From Candidatus Andeanibacterium colombiense (GTDB taxonomy: Bacteria > Pseudomonadota > Alphaproteobacteria > Sphingomonadales > Sphingomonadaceae), in the NCBI GenBank assembly GCA_029202985.1, contig CP119316.1, positions 2,604,001 through 2,668,000 on the forward strand: a stretch of 64,000 nucleotides of DNA. Reading direction: 5' to 3'. Both the position numbers and the translations under genes were made by a program. Below are positions 1 to 7,607 of this stretch, one piece after another. Below the pieces are notes generated by a model. It saw nothing but the letters and a program-made list of their open reading frames with translations. It searched no databases and was not told where the DNA came from. The first letter of the stretch is position 1. Every line of letters starts with the position of its first letter.

Positions 1-279
1 CGCCGCGCCGGCACCGCGACCTTCGAAGCACAGATCAAGGCGCTGCTCGCCCGGCCCGAACAGGAAAGCCTGCTGCCGCAGATCGCTTGCCCGATGCTGG
101 TGATGACCGGCAGCGAGGACAGCTGGAGCCCGGTTCCGCAGCACGAGGCGATCGCCGCCGCCGTTCCGAATTCCGAACTCGTCGTCGTCGAGGGTGCCGG
201 GCACATGATCATGCCCGAAGCGCCCGAAGCGGTGAACGCCGCCATCGCCCACTGGCTCTCGCGGCCGGCGGAAGATTGA
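1..279 (+). CDS. Alpha/beta hydrolase, C-terminal part (truncated by window edge)
   Basis: The reading frame is open from base 1 and ends with TGA at 277-279, so only the last 92 residues are visible. The segment 'MLVMTGSEDSWSP' is the strand-loop that carries the acidic residue of the alpha/beta-hydrolase triad, and 'VEGAGHMIMPEAPEAV' supplies the catalytic His followed by the usual final helix ('VNAAIAHWL'). This is the standard end of a C-C hydrolase, esterase or haloperoxidase-like enzyme. The nucleophile elbow lies upstream of the window, so the substrate cannot be judged. It lies 50 bp upstream of the LigM-like gene on the same strand, which makes a role in aromatic catabolism plausible but unproven. 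Confidence 0.8.
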   Translation, partial: RRAGTATFEAQIKALLARPEQESLLPQIACPMLVMTGSEDSWSPVPQHEAIAAAVPNSELVVVEGAGHMIMPEAPEAVNAAIAHWLSRPAED

Positions 280-329
280 GTTTCTATTTTTGTTAAACCA
301 ACCGCTTTTTCCCAAGGAGAGGCCTTACC

Positions 330-1754
330 ATGAGTGAAACCCTTCAGCAGAAGCTGGATTCGGTCGACAGCGTCGTCGACTTCCTGCGCAACCAGCAGGC
401 CGGCCCGAATCCCTATCCCGGCGTTCCGGCGGAATATTCCAACTGGCGCAACGAGCAGGCCGCCTGGGCCAAGAGCGCGGTGCTGTTCAACCAGTCATAC
501 CACATGGTCGAGCTCTATGTGCGCGGCCCCGATGCGTTCGATCTGCTCCAGTACACCGCGATCAACAGCTTCAAGGGCTTCGCGGTCAACAAGGCCAAGC
601 AGTACGTCCCGGTCACCCCGGACGGCTACGTCATCGGCGACGTGATCCTGTTCTACCTCGCTGAAAACGAATTCAGCCTGGTCGGCCGCGTTCCGGCGAT
701 CGAATGGGTCGAATTCCACGCCCAGTATCCGAAGCCGGACGGCACCAAATGGAATGTCACCGTGGAGCGCGACGAGCGCACCGCGCTGCGTACCGATGGC
801 GTCCGCAAGAACTATCGCTTCCAGCTCCAGGGCCCGAACGCGATGAAGATCCTCAGCACCGCGCTGGGCGAGCAGGCTCCGGACCTCAAGTTCTTCAACA
901 TGGCCCACATCGACATCGCCGGTAAGGACGTGATCGCGCTCCGCCACGGCATGGCCGGTCAGCCGGGTTACGAACTGTTCGGCCCGTGGGAAGACTACAA
1001 GGCGGTGCACTCGGCACTGGTCGAAGCCGGCAAGAACGACGGCCTGACCCTCGTCGGCGGCCGCGCCTATTCGTCGAACACGCTGGAATCGGGCTGGCTG
1101 CCTTCGCCGCTGCCCGCCACCTTCACCGGCGACAGCCAGATGATGAAGGACTTCCGCGCCTGGGCCGGTGCCGACTCCTATGCCGGCAAGTGCTCGATCG
1201 GCGGCAGCTACGTCCCCGACAGCATCGAGGGTTACTACCTCACGCCGTGGGACATCGGCTATGGCCACATCGTCAAGTTCGACCATGACTTCGTCGGCCG
1301 CGAGGCCCTTGAGCGCATGTCGACCGAAACCCACAAGCAGAAGGTCACGCTGGCCCTCGACAACGAGGACATGCTGCGCGTGCTCTCGTCGCTCTACGCC
1401 GAAGGCGAACGCGCGAAGTACTTCGAATTCCCGAGCGCGGTGTATTCGATGCACCCGTTCGACGAAGTGAAGAACGCGGACGGCAAGGTGATCGGCGTCT
1501 CGACCTGGGTCGGCTACTCGTCGAACGAAGGCAAGATGCTGACGCTCGCGATGATCGATCCGGCCGAAGTCGAATTCGGCAAGGAAGTGAAGCTGGTGTG
1601 GGGCGAGCCCAACGGCGGTACCTCGAAGCCGACCGTCGAGCCGCACGTGCAGACCGAGATCAAGGCCGTCATCTCGCCGGTTCCTTACTCGAACGTCGCC
1701 CGCACGGCCTATGCCGACAGCTGGCGCGCGACCGGCAAGGGCACTAACGCCTGA
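330..1754 (+). CDS. ligM: LigM/DesA-type tetrahydrofolate-dependent aromatic O-demethylase (GcvT fold)
   Basis: A 474-residue protein of the aminomethyltransferase (GcvT) fold. It resembles LigM, the vanillate/3-O-methylgallate O-demethylase of Sphingobium sp. SYK-6, over its whole length as I recall that sequence. Shared blocks include 'SNWRNEQAAWAKSAVLF', 'KFFNMAHIDIAG', 'LRHGMAGQPGYE', 'GGRAYSSNTLESGWLPSPLP' and the C-terminal 'VEPHVQTEIKAVISPVPYS'. In LigM the Tyr of the RAY block is reported to act in methyl transfer, and it is conserved here. The expected reaction moves a methoxyl methyl group to tetrahydrofolate, giving 5-methyl-THF and a phenol; the protein should be cytoplasmic. The start is fixed by AAGGAGAGG about 10 bp upstream of ATG. 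A UUCG-loop terminator follows. The exact aromatic substrate is unknown, so the symbol denotes family membership. Confidence 0.8.
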   Translation: MSETLQQKLDSVDSVVDFLRNQQAGPNPYPGVPAEYSNWRNEQAAWAKSAVLFNQSYHMVELYVRGPDAFDLLQYTAINSFKGFAVNKAKQYVPVTPDGYVIGDVILFYLAENEFSLVGRVPAIEWVEFHAQYPKPDGTKWNVTVERDERTALRTDGVRKNYRFQLQGPNAMKILSTALGEQAPDLKFFNMAHIDIAGKDVIALRHGMAGQPGYELFGPWEDYKAVHSALVEAGKNDGLTLVGGRAYSSNTLESGWLPSPLPATFTGDSQMMKDFRAWAGADSYAGKCSIGGSYVPDSIEGYYLTPWDIGYGHIVKFDHDFVGREALERMSTETHKQKVTLALDNEDMLRVLSSLYAEGERAKYFEFPSAVYSMHPFDEVKNADGKVIGVSTWVGYSSNEGKMLTLAMIDPAEVEFGKEVKLVWGEPNGGTSKPTVEPHVQTEIKAVISPVPYSNVARTAYADSWRATGKGTNA

Positions 1755-1777
1755 GCCATCCGATCTTCGGAACAATT

Positions 1778-1808
1778 GGGGCGGTCACTTCGGTGGCCGC
1801 CCTTTTTG
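1778..1808 (+). terminator. Rho-independent terminator after the LigM-like gene
   Basis: A GGGCGGTCAC stem (1779-1788) pairs with GTGGCCGCCC (1793-1802) with a single G-T wobble. The loop is TTCG, the very stable UUCG tetraloop, and the stem is followed directly by TTTTTG. It lies 24 bp past the stop codon. Confidence 0.88.
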
Positions 1809-1931
1809 TTTGCCGAACCGCTGCAGCATCCGCTAAATCGCTCCAACCGGGACCAGCAACCTCCCGGTCAGGCGCCAGCCCAAGCGTTGCCTCACCCACC
1901 CGCTACCGCGGGTGGCGACGCATGAGGCATT

Positions 1932-3257
1932 ATGACCAGCGAGCTGCGCGATGCGGATTTGCACCGGCCTGATTTCAACGAACTCTTCCGCACCTTTGCG
2001 CGCATCGGGTTGATCAATTTCGGCGGACCCGCCGGGCAGATCGCGCTGATGCACCGTGAGCTGGTCGACCAGAAACGCTGGGTCAGCGAGGAGGATTATC
2101 TCCACGCGCTCAATTTCTGCCACTTGCTGCCCGGCCCCGAGGCACAGCAACTCGCCGCGTGGATCGGGTGGAAATTCCACGGATGGCGCGGCGGGCTGGC
2201 CGCGGGGCTGCTGTTCGTGATCCCCGGCGCGCTGGTGATCCTGCTGCTTTCGGCGCTCTATGCGGTCGCCGCCCGGCTTGATTGGGTCGCCGCGCTGTTC
2301 CTCGGGATCAAGGCGGCGGTGCTGGCGATCGTGCTGCAGGCACTGCTGCGGATTGCCGGGCGGGCGCTCGATACCGCCTTCAAGCGCGCGCTGGCGGTGG
2401 CCGCCTTCGCCGGGTTGTTCTTCCTCGACCTGCCGTTCCCGCTGATCGTGCTGGGATCGGGCGTGCTCGGGATTGCCGTGGCGGCGGTCCGGCCAGCCTG
2501 GCTGAACCTCAAGCCGGGGAGCGACGTCGTGCTCGGTCCCCGTCCGTGGGGCGCGACCGTCCGCGCGATCGCGGTGTGGCTCGCGCTCTGGGCCGCGCCG
2601 ATGGCGCTGGTTTTCGCGACGCTCGGGCCGGACCACGTGCTGTGGCGGATCGGCAGCTTCTTCTCGCAGCTCGCGGTGGTGACCTTCGGCGGCGCCTATG
2701 CGGTGCTCGCCTACATGGCGCAGGAAGCGGTGCAGAATTTCGGCTGGCTCTCGGCGGGCGAGATGGCCGACGGTCTCGGCCTGGCGGAGACCACCCCTGG
2801 CCCGCTGATCATGGTCACGCAATTCGTCGGCTTCCTCGCGGCCTACCGCGCACCCGAGCCGTTCACGCCGTTTGTCGCCGGATTGCTCGGCGCCGGGCTG
2901 ACCACCTGGGTCACCTTCGCGCCGTGCTTCCTGTGGATCTTCGCTTTTGCCCCGTGGATCGACCGGCTGCGGCACGCGACCCGGCTTAAGGGCGGCCTCG
3001 CCGCGCTGACCGCCGCGGTGGTCGGGGTGATCGCCAACCTCTCGGTATGGTTCGCGCTGCATGTATTGTTCGCGCGCGTGGGCGAGGAGCATTTCGGCCC
3101 GGTGCGGCTGTCGCTGCCCGATCCGGCGGGCTTCGACTGGCGCGCGGGCCTGCTCGGGGCGCTTGCCTGCGTGCTGGTGTTCGCGCTGAAATGGTCACCG
3201 ATTCGCACGCTTGGCGTGGTCGCGGCCGGAGGCATCGCTCTTGGCTTGAGATTTTGA
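1932..3257 (+). CDS. chrA: Chromate transporter, ChrA (CHR) family, two-domain form
   Basis: 441 residues, the usual length for the long CHR family, with two homologous membrane halves. The N-half has 'IGLINFGGPAGQIALMHRELV' in parts and 'HLLPGPEAQQLAAWIGW'. The C-half repeats the pattern with 'LAVVTFGGAYAVLAYMAQEAV' in parts and 'LAETTPGPLIMVTQFVGF'. The FGG and PGP motifs in both halves are diagnostic. CHR proteins of this type export chromate from the cytoplasm in proton-driven exchange. About ten hydrophobic segments are visible. It stands alone between the LigM-like gene and a porin on the same strand, and no chrB regulator is adjacent. Other oxyanions are possible substrates. Confidence 0.88.
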   Translation: MTSELRDADLHRPDFNELFRTFARIGLINFGGPAGQIALMHRELVDQKRWVSEEDYLHALNFCHLLPGPEAQQLAAWIGWKFHGWRGGLAAGLLFVIPGALVILLLSALYAVAARLDWVAALFLGIKAAVLAIVLQALLRIAGRALDTAFKRALAVAAFAGLFFLDLPFPLIVLGSGVLGIAVAAVRPAWLNLKPGSDVVLGPRPWGATVRAIAVWLALWAAPMALVFATLGPDHVLWRIGSFFSQLAVVTFGGAYAVLAYMAQEAVQNFGWLSAGEMADGLGLAETTPGPLIMVTQFVGFLAAYRAPEPFTPFVAGLLGAGLTTWVTFAPCFLWIFAFAPWIDRLRHATRLKGGLAALTAAVVGVIANLSVWFALHVLFARVGEEHFGPVRLSLPDPAGFDWRAGLLGALACVLVFALKWSPIRTLGVVAAGGIALGLRF

Positions 3258-3554
3258 CGATGCGTCCGATAGCTCGCGCAAGTCGGACATGGCGCGTATC
3301 ATTTTGATGGTTGGAAATTGCTGTCGCCCTCTATCCCCGGTTCCGGAATCGCCGCGTCCATGGCATGGATGAGCGCAGGGCACGCCGTATCGCGCCATGC
3401 ATAGCGGCGACCATTCGAATGGAGCCGATCGGCATTTCTCGATTGGGGGCTCCTTCATGTCATTCGTTTTCGGCCCGCCGGCCTTGCTTCGTTGCGAGTG
3501 CGACCAAGCGTTGCTTCTTTTCGTCGGCCCCCGGCCGGCGCGGAGTTGCGCTTG

Positions 3555-4928
3555 ATGACTTTCCGTTTCCTGTTCCGCTCGCTGCCTGCCGCCGCGCTGC
3601 TGGCGCCTTGTGCCTTGATGGCGGAGGTGCCGACGCTCCAGTCAGCGATCGGCGATCCCACCGACTTCAAGCTCTCGGGCAGCGCCCGGCTGCGCTACGA
3701 AACGCTCGACGGCCAGACGCGCGCCGATTTGCGGCCGAGCGACGAGCAGCTCGATTCGCGCGTGACCCTGTTCGCCGAATACGCTCCGGGCACGGTGCGG
3801 TTCGGGGCCGAACTCTATGACAGTCGGGCATGGCTCAACAAACCGCGGGACTCGCTCGACACCACCGAGGTCAATACGCTCGAACTGGTGCAGGCCTACG
3901 TCGCGGCCGATTTCGACGCGCCCTTCGGCGCGGGCAGCAAGGCGAGCCTGCAGGCGGGGCGGTTCAAGCTCGACCTCGGGTCGCGCCGGCTGATCGCCAA
4001 CGACGATTACCGCAACACCACCACCGGCTTCACCGGCATCCGCGCCGATCTGCGCACCGCGGGCGGAGTGACCGCAACCGCGATCTACGTGCTGCCGCAG
4101 GTTCGCCTGCCCGACGACCGCGCCTCGCTGGCCGACCGGCACGCGCAGTGGGACCGCGAGAGCTTCGACCTGCAGCTGTGGGGCGGGCTGATCGCCCGGC
4201 CCGACACGCTTGCGGGCGCGACGCTGGAATTCGGCTATTTCGGCCTGCTCGAACGGGACTGGCCGGGGCACGCCACGCGCAACCGCGATCTCGACACGTT
4301 CAGCGCGCGGCTGATCCGCGATCCGAAGGCGGGGAGCTTCGATTTCGAACTCGAGGGCTTCTACCAGAGCGGCGATATCCGCACCGGCACCGCACCCGCC
4401 GCTCCCGAACAGGCGGTAGGCGCCTGGGCGATGCACGGCGATGCCGGCTACCAGTTCCCGGGCAAGGCGAAGCTGCGGCTGTCGCTCGAATACGACCGTG
4501 TGAGCGGGGATAAGGCGGGCGGAAAGTACGGCCGCTTCGATACGCTCTACGGCATGCGCCGCGCAGACTTCGGGCCGGCGGGGATCTACAACGATGTCGG
4601 CCGCGCCAATATCGAGAGCCTCGGCCTGCGCGCCGAGATCGCGCCATCGCCGCGCTTCGACGCTTTCGCGACCTGGCATGCGATGTGGCTGGCGGAGAAG
4701 ACCGACGCCTTCTCCACCACCGGAGTACGCGACGCGAGCGGCGCCTCGGGCAGCTTCGCCGGCAACCAGTTCGATATGAGGCTGCGCTACTGGCTGGTGC
4801 CGAAACTCCTGCGCGCCGAACTCAATGCGGTGTGGCTGGCGAAGGGCCGCTTCCTGCGCGATGCGCCCAACGCCCCTGATGCCGGCGACACGCATTACCT
4901 GGCGATGGCCGTCACCGCGACCTTCTAG
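3555..4928 (+). CDS. Outer-membrane beta-barrel porin, alginate-export/OprD-like family
   Basis: I use ATG 3555, giving 457 residues, because it opens a clear signal peptide ('MTFRFLFRSLPAAALLAPC', cut near LMA-EVP). An upstream in-frame start at 3492 would add a non-signal extension. The mature protein is built of alternating beta strands with many aromatic residues ('GSARLRYETLDGQTR', 'GRFKLDLGSRRLIANDDYRNT') and ends in 'MAVTATF', the C-terminal Phe typical of BAM-assembled barrels. The 'RFKLDLGSRRL' segment is characteristic of the alginate_exp family, which in sphingomonads often serves as a general or aromatic-compound porin. Substrate is not deducible. It precedes the secreted four-gene cassette by 116 bp and could be co-transcribed with it. 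Confidence 0.75.
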   Translation: MTFRFLFRSLPAAALLAPCALMAEVPTLQSAIGDPTDFKLSGSARLRYETLDGQTRADLRPSDEQLDSRVTLFAEYAPGTVRFGAELYDSRAWLNKPRDSLDTTEVNTLELVQAYVAADFDAPFGAGSKASLQAGRFKLDLGSRRLIANDDYRNTTTGFTGIRADLRTAGGVTATAIYVLPQVRLPDDRASLADRHAQWDRESFDLQLWGGLIARPDTLAGATLEFGYFGLLERDWPGHATRNRDLDTFSARLIRDPKAGSFDFELEGFYQSGDIRTGTAPAAPEQAVGAWAMHGDAGYQFPGKAKLRLSLEYDRVSGDKAGGKYGRFDTLYGMRRADFGPAGIYNDVGRANIESLGLRAEIAPSPRFDAFATWHAMWLAEKTDAFSTTGVRDASGASGSFAGNQFDMRLRYWLVPKLLRAELNAVWLAKGRFLRDAPNAPDAGDTHYLAMAVTATF

Positions 4929-5044
4929 CCTCCGCGGCGCGATCAATGATTTTTCATAAATCCGGTTGATTTGATCCGGGCTTCTCTGGCAAGCCTCGCG
5001 CACACCTTGGGGAAAACACCAGGGGTACCCGCTGGGAGAGTTTG

Positions 5045-5932
5045 ATGAGCCATCGCGCGCGAGCCCTCATGGGCGCGCTTCTGACCCTGTGCGTTGCCGC
5101 GCCTGCCGCATCGCCCGCTGGCGCGCAGACCGCGCCGCGCGGCGGGGCGATACCGGACGAGCAGTTCCAGAAGATGATCCCGCAGCACCCGGGCTATCTC
5201 GGGGCGCTGGCGCCGGAGAACCTGAAGAAGCCGCGCCCGGCCCCGCCGTTCGATCTGACCGGCACCTGGTTCGTGGATCTGCGCGAAGGGTTCATGAAGT
5301 TCCTGTTCGGCCCGCCCTATCCGCATTTCCACGCCGATGCGGCGCAGGCGCAGGCCGATGCGGCGGCGGCGGCGGCGAAGGGCCAGACCTACCGCGACAG
5401 CATCGGCCAGTGCTACCCGCCAGGCATGCCGATGATCATGACCAGGGTCTGGCCGCATGCCTTCGTCCAGTTGCCGACCGCGATCTACATGATCTCGGGC
5501 TTCAACAATTCGGTCCGCACGATCTATCTCGACGGACGCGAGTTCTCCGATCCCGACCTCGTGGTGCCGAGCTACAACGGCGAGAGCATCGGCCACTGGG
5601 AAGGCGACACCCTGGTCGTGAAGACCAGGTATTTCGAGACCGACAACCACTGGATCGACATGGGCCTGCCGATCTCCGACCAGTTCGAGATGGTCGAGCG
5701 GATCCGCCTGGTCGACGGCGGCCACACGATGGAGGTCGAATACACGCTGACCGATCCGGTGAATTGGGACGGCGAGTGGAAGAACACCAAGCGCTACCTC
5801 CGCGCCGACCACACCGACATCAACGAGAGCCACTGCATCCTGCAGTATAACGAGAACCTGCCCGGCACCAATCTGGGCAAGCAGGCGGCGGACGCGCGCG
5901 GCGCGACGGCGGCCGAAGGGGACAAGAATTGA
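5045..5932 (+). CDS. Secreted protein of unknown function, cassette member A
   Basis: 295 residues from ATG 5045 (an in-frame TTG lies one codon upstream), with a signal peptide ending near 'PAGAQTAP'. I do not recognise a characterised family. It is clearly paralogous to the protein at 6719-7516: both share a Cys-Pro-Pro-Gly-Met-Pro block ('GQCYPPGMPMIM' versus 'SNCSPPGMPVIM') and a 'GHWEGDTLV' block, each followed by a segment rich in beta strands. The protein is probably periplasmic. Its stop codon overlaps the TTG start of the next gene, so it is translationally coupled to a DUF6152 gene. Such gene sets recur in sphingomonads (from memory), but no biochemical role is known to me. Confidence 0.75.
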   Translation: MSHRARALMGALLTLCVAAPAASPAGAQTAPRGGAIPDEQFQKMIPQHPGYLGALAPENLKKPRPAPPFDLTGTWFVDLREGFMKFLFGPPYPHFHADAAQAQADAAAAAAKGQTYRDSIGQCYPPGMPMIMTRVWPHAFVQLPTAIYMISGFNNSVRTIYLDGREFSDPDLVVPSYNGESIGHWEGDTLVVKTRYFETDNHWIDMGLPISDQFEMVERIRLVDGGHTMEVEYTLTDPVNWDGEWKNTKRYLRADHTDINESHCILQYNENLPGTNLGKQAADARGATAAEGDKN

Positions 5933-6339
5933 CCAGGAAACTCGCCATCCTCGCCGTCGCGCTCGCGGTTGCGGTGCCGCTTGCTCCGGCGCTCGCGCAT
6001 CACAGCTTCGCGATGTTCGACCAGAAGAAGGTCATGACCCTCAAAGGCACGGTGACCGAGTTCCAATGGACCAACCCGCATTCGTTCCTCGAGATCGACG
6101 TGCCCAGCGGGGGTAAAATCCAGCACTGGTCGATCGAGCTCAACAGTCCGAACAATCTGAAGCGCCAGGGCTGGCTGCGGACTTCGATCAAGGGCGGGGA
6201 CAAGGTGACGGTCAGGATCAACCCGCTGCGCGACGGCAAGCCCGGGGGCCTGTTCCTCGACGTGGTGCTGCCCGGCGGCAAGGTACTCGATTCCGGCCTG
6301 CCGAAGGACGGTACCCCGGTGAACGTGCCCAAGGTGTGA
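5929..6339 (+). CDS. Secreted DUF6152 protein, cassette member B
   Basis: 136 residues. The TTG start overlaps the previous stop (TTGA). The signal peptide ends 'APALA', so cleavage at the AxA site would leave mature 'HHSFAMFDQKKVMTLKGTV' with His at residues 1 and 2. The remaining motif 'FQWTNPHSFLEIDV' is the family signature and supplies a third His. The rest is a small beta-rich domain without cysteine. The family is uncharacterised as far as I know. An N-terminal His with nearby His residues is the ligand set of copper 'histidine brace' proteins, which is an inference developed in the findings. Located between member A and the second DUF6152 gene. Confidence 0.8.
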   Translation: MTRKLAILAVALAVAVPLAPALAHHSFAMFDQKKVMTLKGTVTEFQWTNPHSFLEIDVPSGGKIQHWSIELNSPNNLKRQGWLRTSIKGGDKVTVRINPLRDGKPGGLFLDVVLPGGKVLDSGLPKDGTPVNVPKV

Positions 6340-6350
6340 GGAGAGACACG

Positions 6351-6722
6351 ATGAGCAGAACACTCCGCATTCTTCTCGCCGCCGCGCTGCTGGTTCCGGG
6401 CGCGGCCGCGCTCGCGCACCATTCCTACGCGATGTTCGACATGAACAAGACGATCACGCTGCAGGGCACGATCATCCAGTTCAAATGGCAGAACCCGCAT
6501 GCGTTCCTCCAGATCGACGCCGCGGTGAAGGGCCAGACCGAGCGGTGGGCGCTGGAGATGACCAGCCCCAACAACCTCGCCAACGACGGGTTCAAGCGCT
6601 CGTCGTTCAAGCCGGGCGACAAGGTGACGCTGAGGATCCATCCGCTGCGCGACGGCTCCAAGGGCGGCAGCTTCCTCGCGGCGAAGCTTGCCGATGGCTC
6701 GACGCTCGGGGACTGGAAGTGA
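6351..6722 (+). CDS. Secreted DUF6152 protein, cassette member B'
   Basis: 123 residues from ATG 6351. An in-frame GTG at 6336 is less likely because GAGGAGA lies about 8 bp before the ATG. The signal peptide ends 'GAAALA' and the predicted mature chain starts 'HHSYAMFDMNKTITLQGTI', again His-His. The motif 'FKWQNPHAFLQIDA' matches 'FQWTNPHSFLEIDV' of the preceding gene, so the two are tandem paralogues. Both carry a 'SPNNL' segment and a near-identical end ('KVTVRINPLRDGKPGG' versus 'KVTLRIHPLRDGSKGG'). Its stop overlaps the GTG start of the next gene. Function unknown; a periplasmic metal-binding role is conjecture. Confidence 0.8.
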   Translation: MSRTLRILLAAALLVPGAAALAHHSYAMFDMNKTITLQGTIIQFKWQNPHAFLQIDAAVKGQTERWALEMTSPNNLANDGFKRSSFKPGDKVTLRIHPLRDGSKGGSFLAAKLADGSTLGDWK

Positions 6723-7516
6723 GGGTAGCGCTTGGCGCGCTGGCGCTCGTCCTCGCGGCAACTCCGGCCGCGGCGCAGCTTGGCAAGGTCACCCAGTCGG
6801 CACCGCCGGCAGGCGTGAGCAAAGGGCAGGGCTCGGCCAATCCCAAGGGCCATTACGCCGAACTCGATGCGCTGCCCGACTGGGGCGGGATCTGGTTTGC
6901 GCAGTTCCGGCCCAATGCAGGAGGGGGCGACGCGGGCAATGGCCCGCCCAAGCTCAAGGGCGAATACAAGGCGCGCTACGATGCCTATGTCGCCGAGGTG
7001 AAGGCGAACAACGGGATGGTCAAACAGACCCGCTCGAACTGCTCGCCGCCGGGGATGCCGGTGATCATGCAGACCTTCCAGTATCCGTTCGAATTCATTT
7101 TCGCCCCGGGCCGGGTCACGGTGAACCAGGAAGCCTGGATGCAGACCCGCACGATCTGGACCGACGGGCGTAGCCATCAGGACGATCCCGACCCGACCTT
7201 CATGGGTGACAGCGTGGGCCATTGGGAAGGCGACACGCTGGTGGCCGAGACGATCGCGATCGACGACGCGCTCGATCTCCAGCGCGGCATGAGCCATTCG
7301 GCCGGCCTGACAATCACCGAGCGGATCCACCTCGATCCGTCCGATCCGAATGTGCTGCTGAACGAGATGACCCTCGACGATCCCGCGGCACTCGAGGAAC
7401 CCTACCACCTCACCATCCGCTACGGCCGCGACCGCTATGGCCAGCTGCTCGAATTCCAGTGCTCGCAAAACGATCGCAACGAAGTCGATGAGAACGGCGA
7501 AACCGCTCCGTTCTGA
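6719..7516 (+). CDS. Secreted protein of unknown function, cassette member A'
   Basis: 265 residues from GTG 6719, which overlaps the preceding TGA; the frame is open further upstream but only this start gives a signal peptide ('LGALALVLAATPAAAQ'). It shares with the protein at 5045-5932 the block 'SNCSPPGMPVIM' and 'GDSVGHWEGDTLVAET', and a C-terminal stretch with acidic and aromatic residues ('LTIRYGRDRYGQLLEFQCS'). Two cysteines remain, one in each motif region. The four genes at 5045-7516 form one tightly overlapped unit with paralogue order A-B-B'-A'. It ends 11 bp before the terminator of the opposing TonB receptor gene. Confidence 0.75.
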   Translation: MRVALGALALVLAATPAAAQLGKVTQSAPPAGVSKGQGSANPKGHYAELDALPDWGGIWFAQFRPNAGGGDAGNGPPKLKGEYKARYDAYVAEVKANNGMVKQTRSNCSPPGMPVIMQTFQYPFEFIFAPGRVTVNQEAWMQTRTIWTDGRSHQDDPDPTFMGDSVGHWEGDTLVAETIAIDDALDLQRGMSHSAGLTITERIHLDPSDPNVLLNEMTLDDPAALEEPYHLTIRYGRDRYGQLLEFQCSQNDRNEVDENGETAPF

Positions 7517-7520
7517 AGGC

Positions 7521-7558
7521 AAAAAAAGGGCGCAGCCGGAGTGACCCATGCTGCGCCC
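7521..7558 (-). terminator. Rho-independent terminator of the TonB receptor gene (minus strand)
   Basis: GGGCGCAG (7528-7535) and CTGCGCCC (7551-7558) form an 8-bp stem. On the minus strand the stem is followed by seven T residues (plus-strand A-run 7521-7527), so it terminates transcription coming from the receptor. Without a T-run on the plus side it is not an obvious terminator for the cassette. Confidence 0.8.
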
Positions 7559-7607
7559 GTAAGTGCCAAACCCGCTGGGAGCGAGGTTCGGGAGAGTCTC
7601 GTAAATC

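Noticed and set aside
495..1775. Long open frame antisense to the LigM-like gene
   Set aside because: High-GC codon use leaves antisense frames open; the sense gene has clear family motifs, ribosome site and terminator.
1833..3092. 419-codon frame antisense to the chromate transporter
   Set aside because: Composition is Arg/Gly/Pro/His-rich shadow sequence without any recognisable domain; the sense strand has duplicated CHR motifs.
3258..3554. Possible small gene or RNA between chrA and the porin
   Set aside because: No supported start with ribosome site, no strong hairpin with T-run and no conserved motif could be seen.
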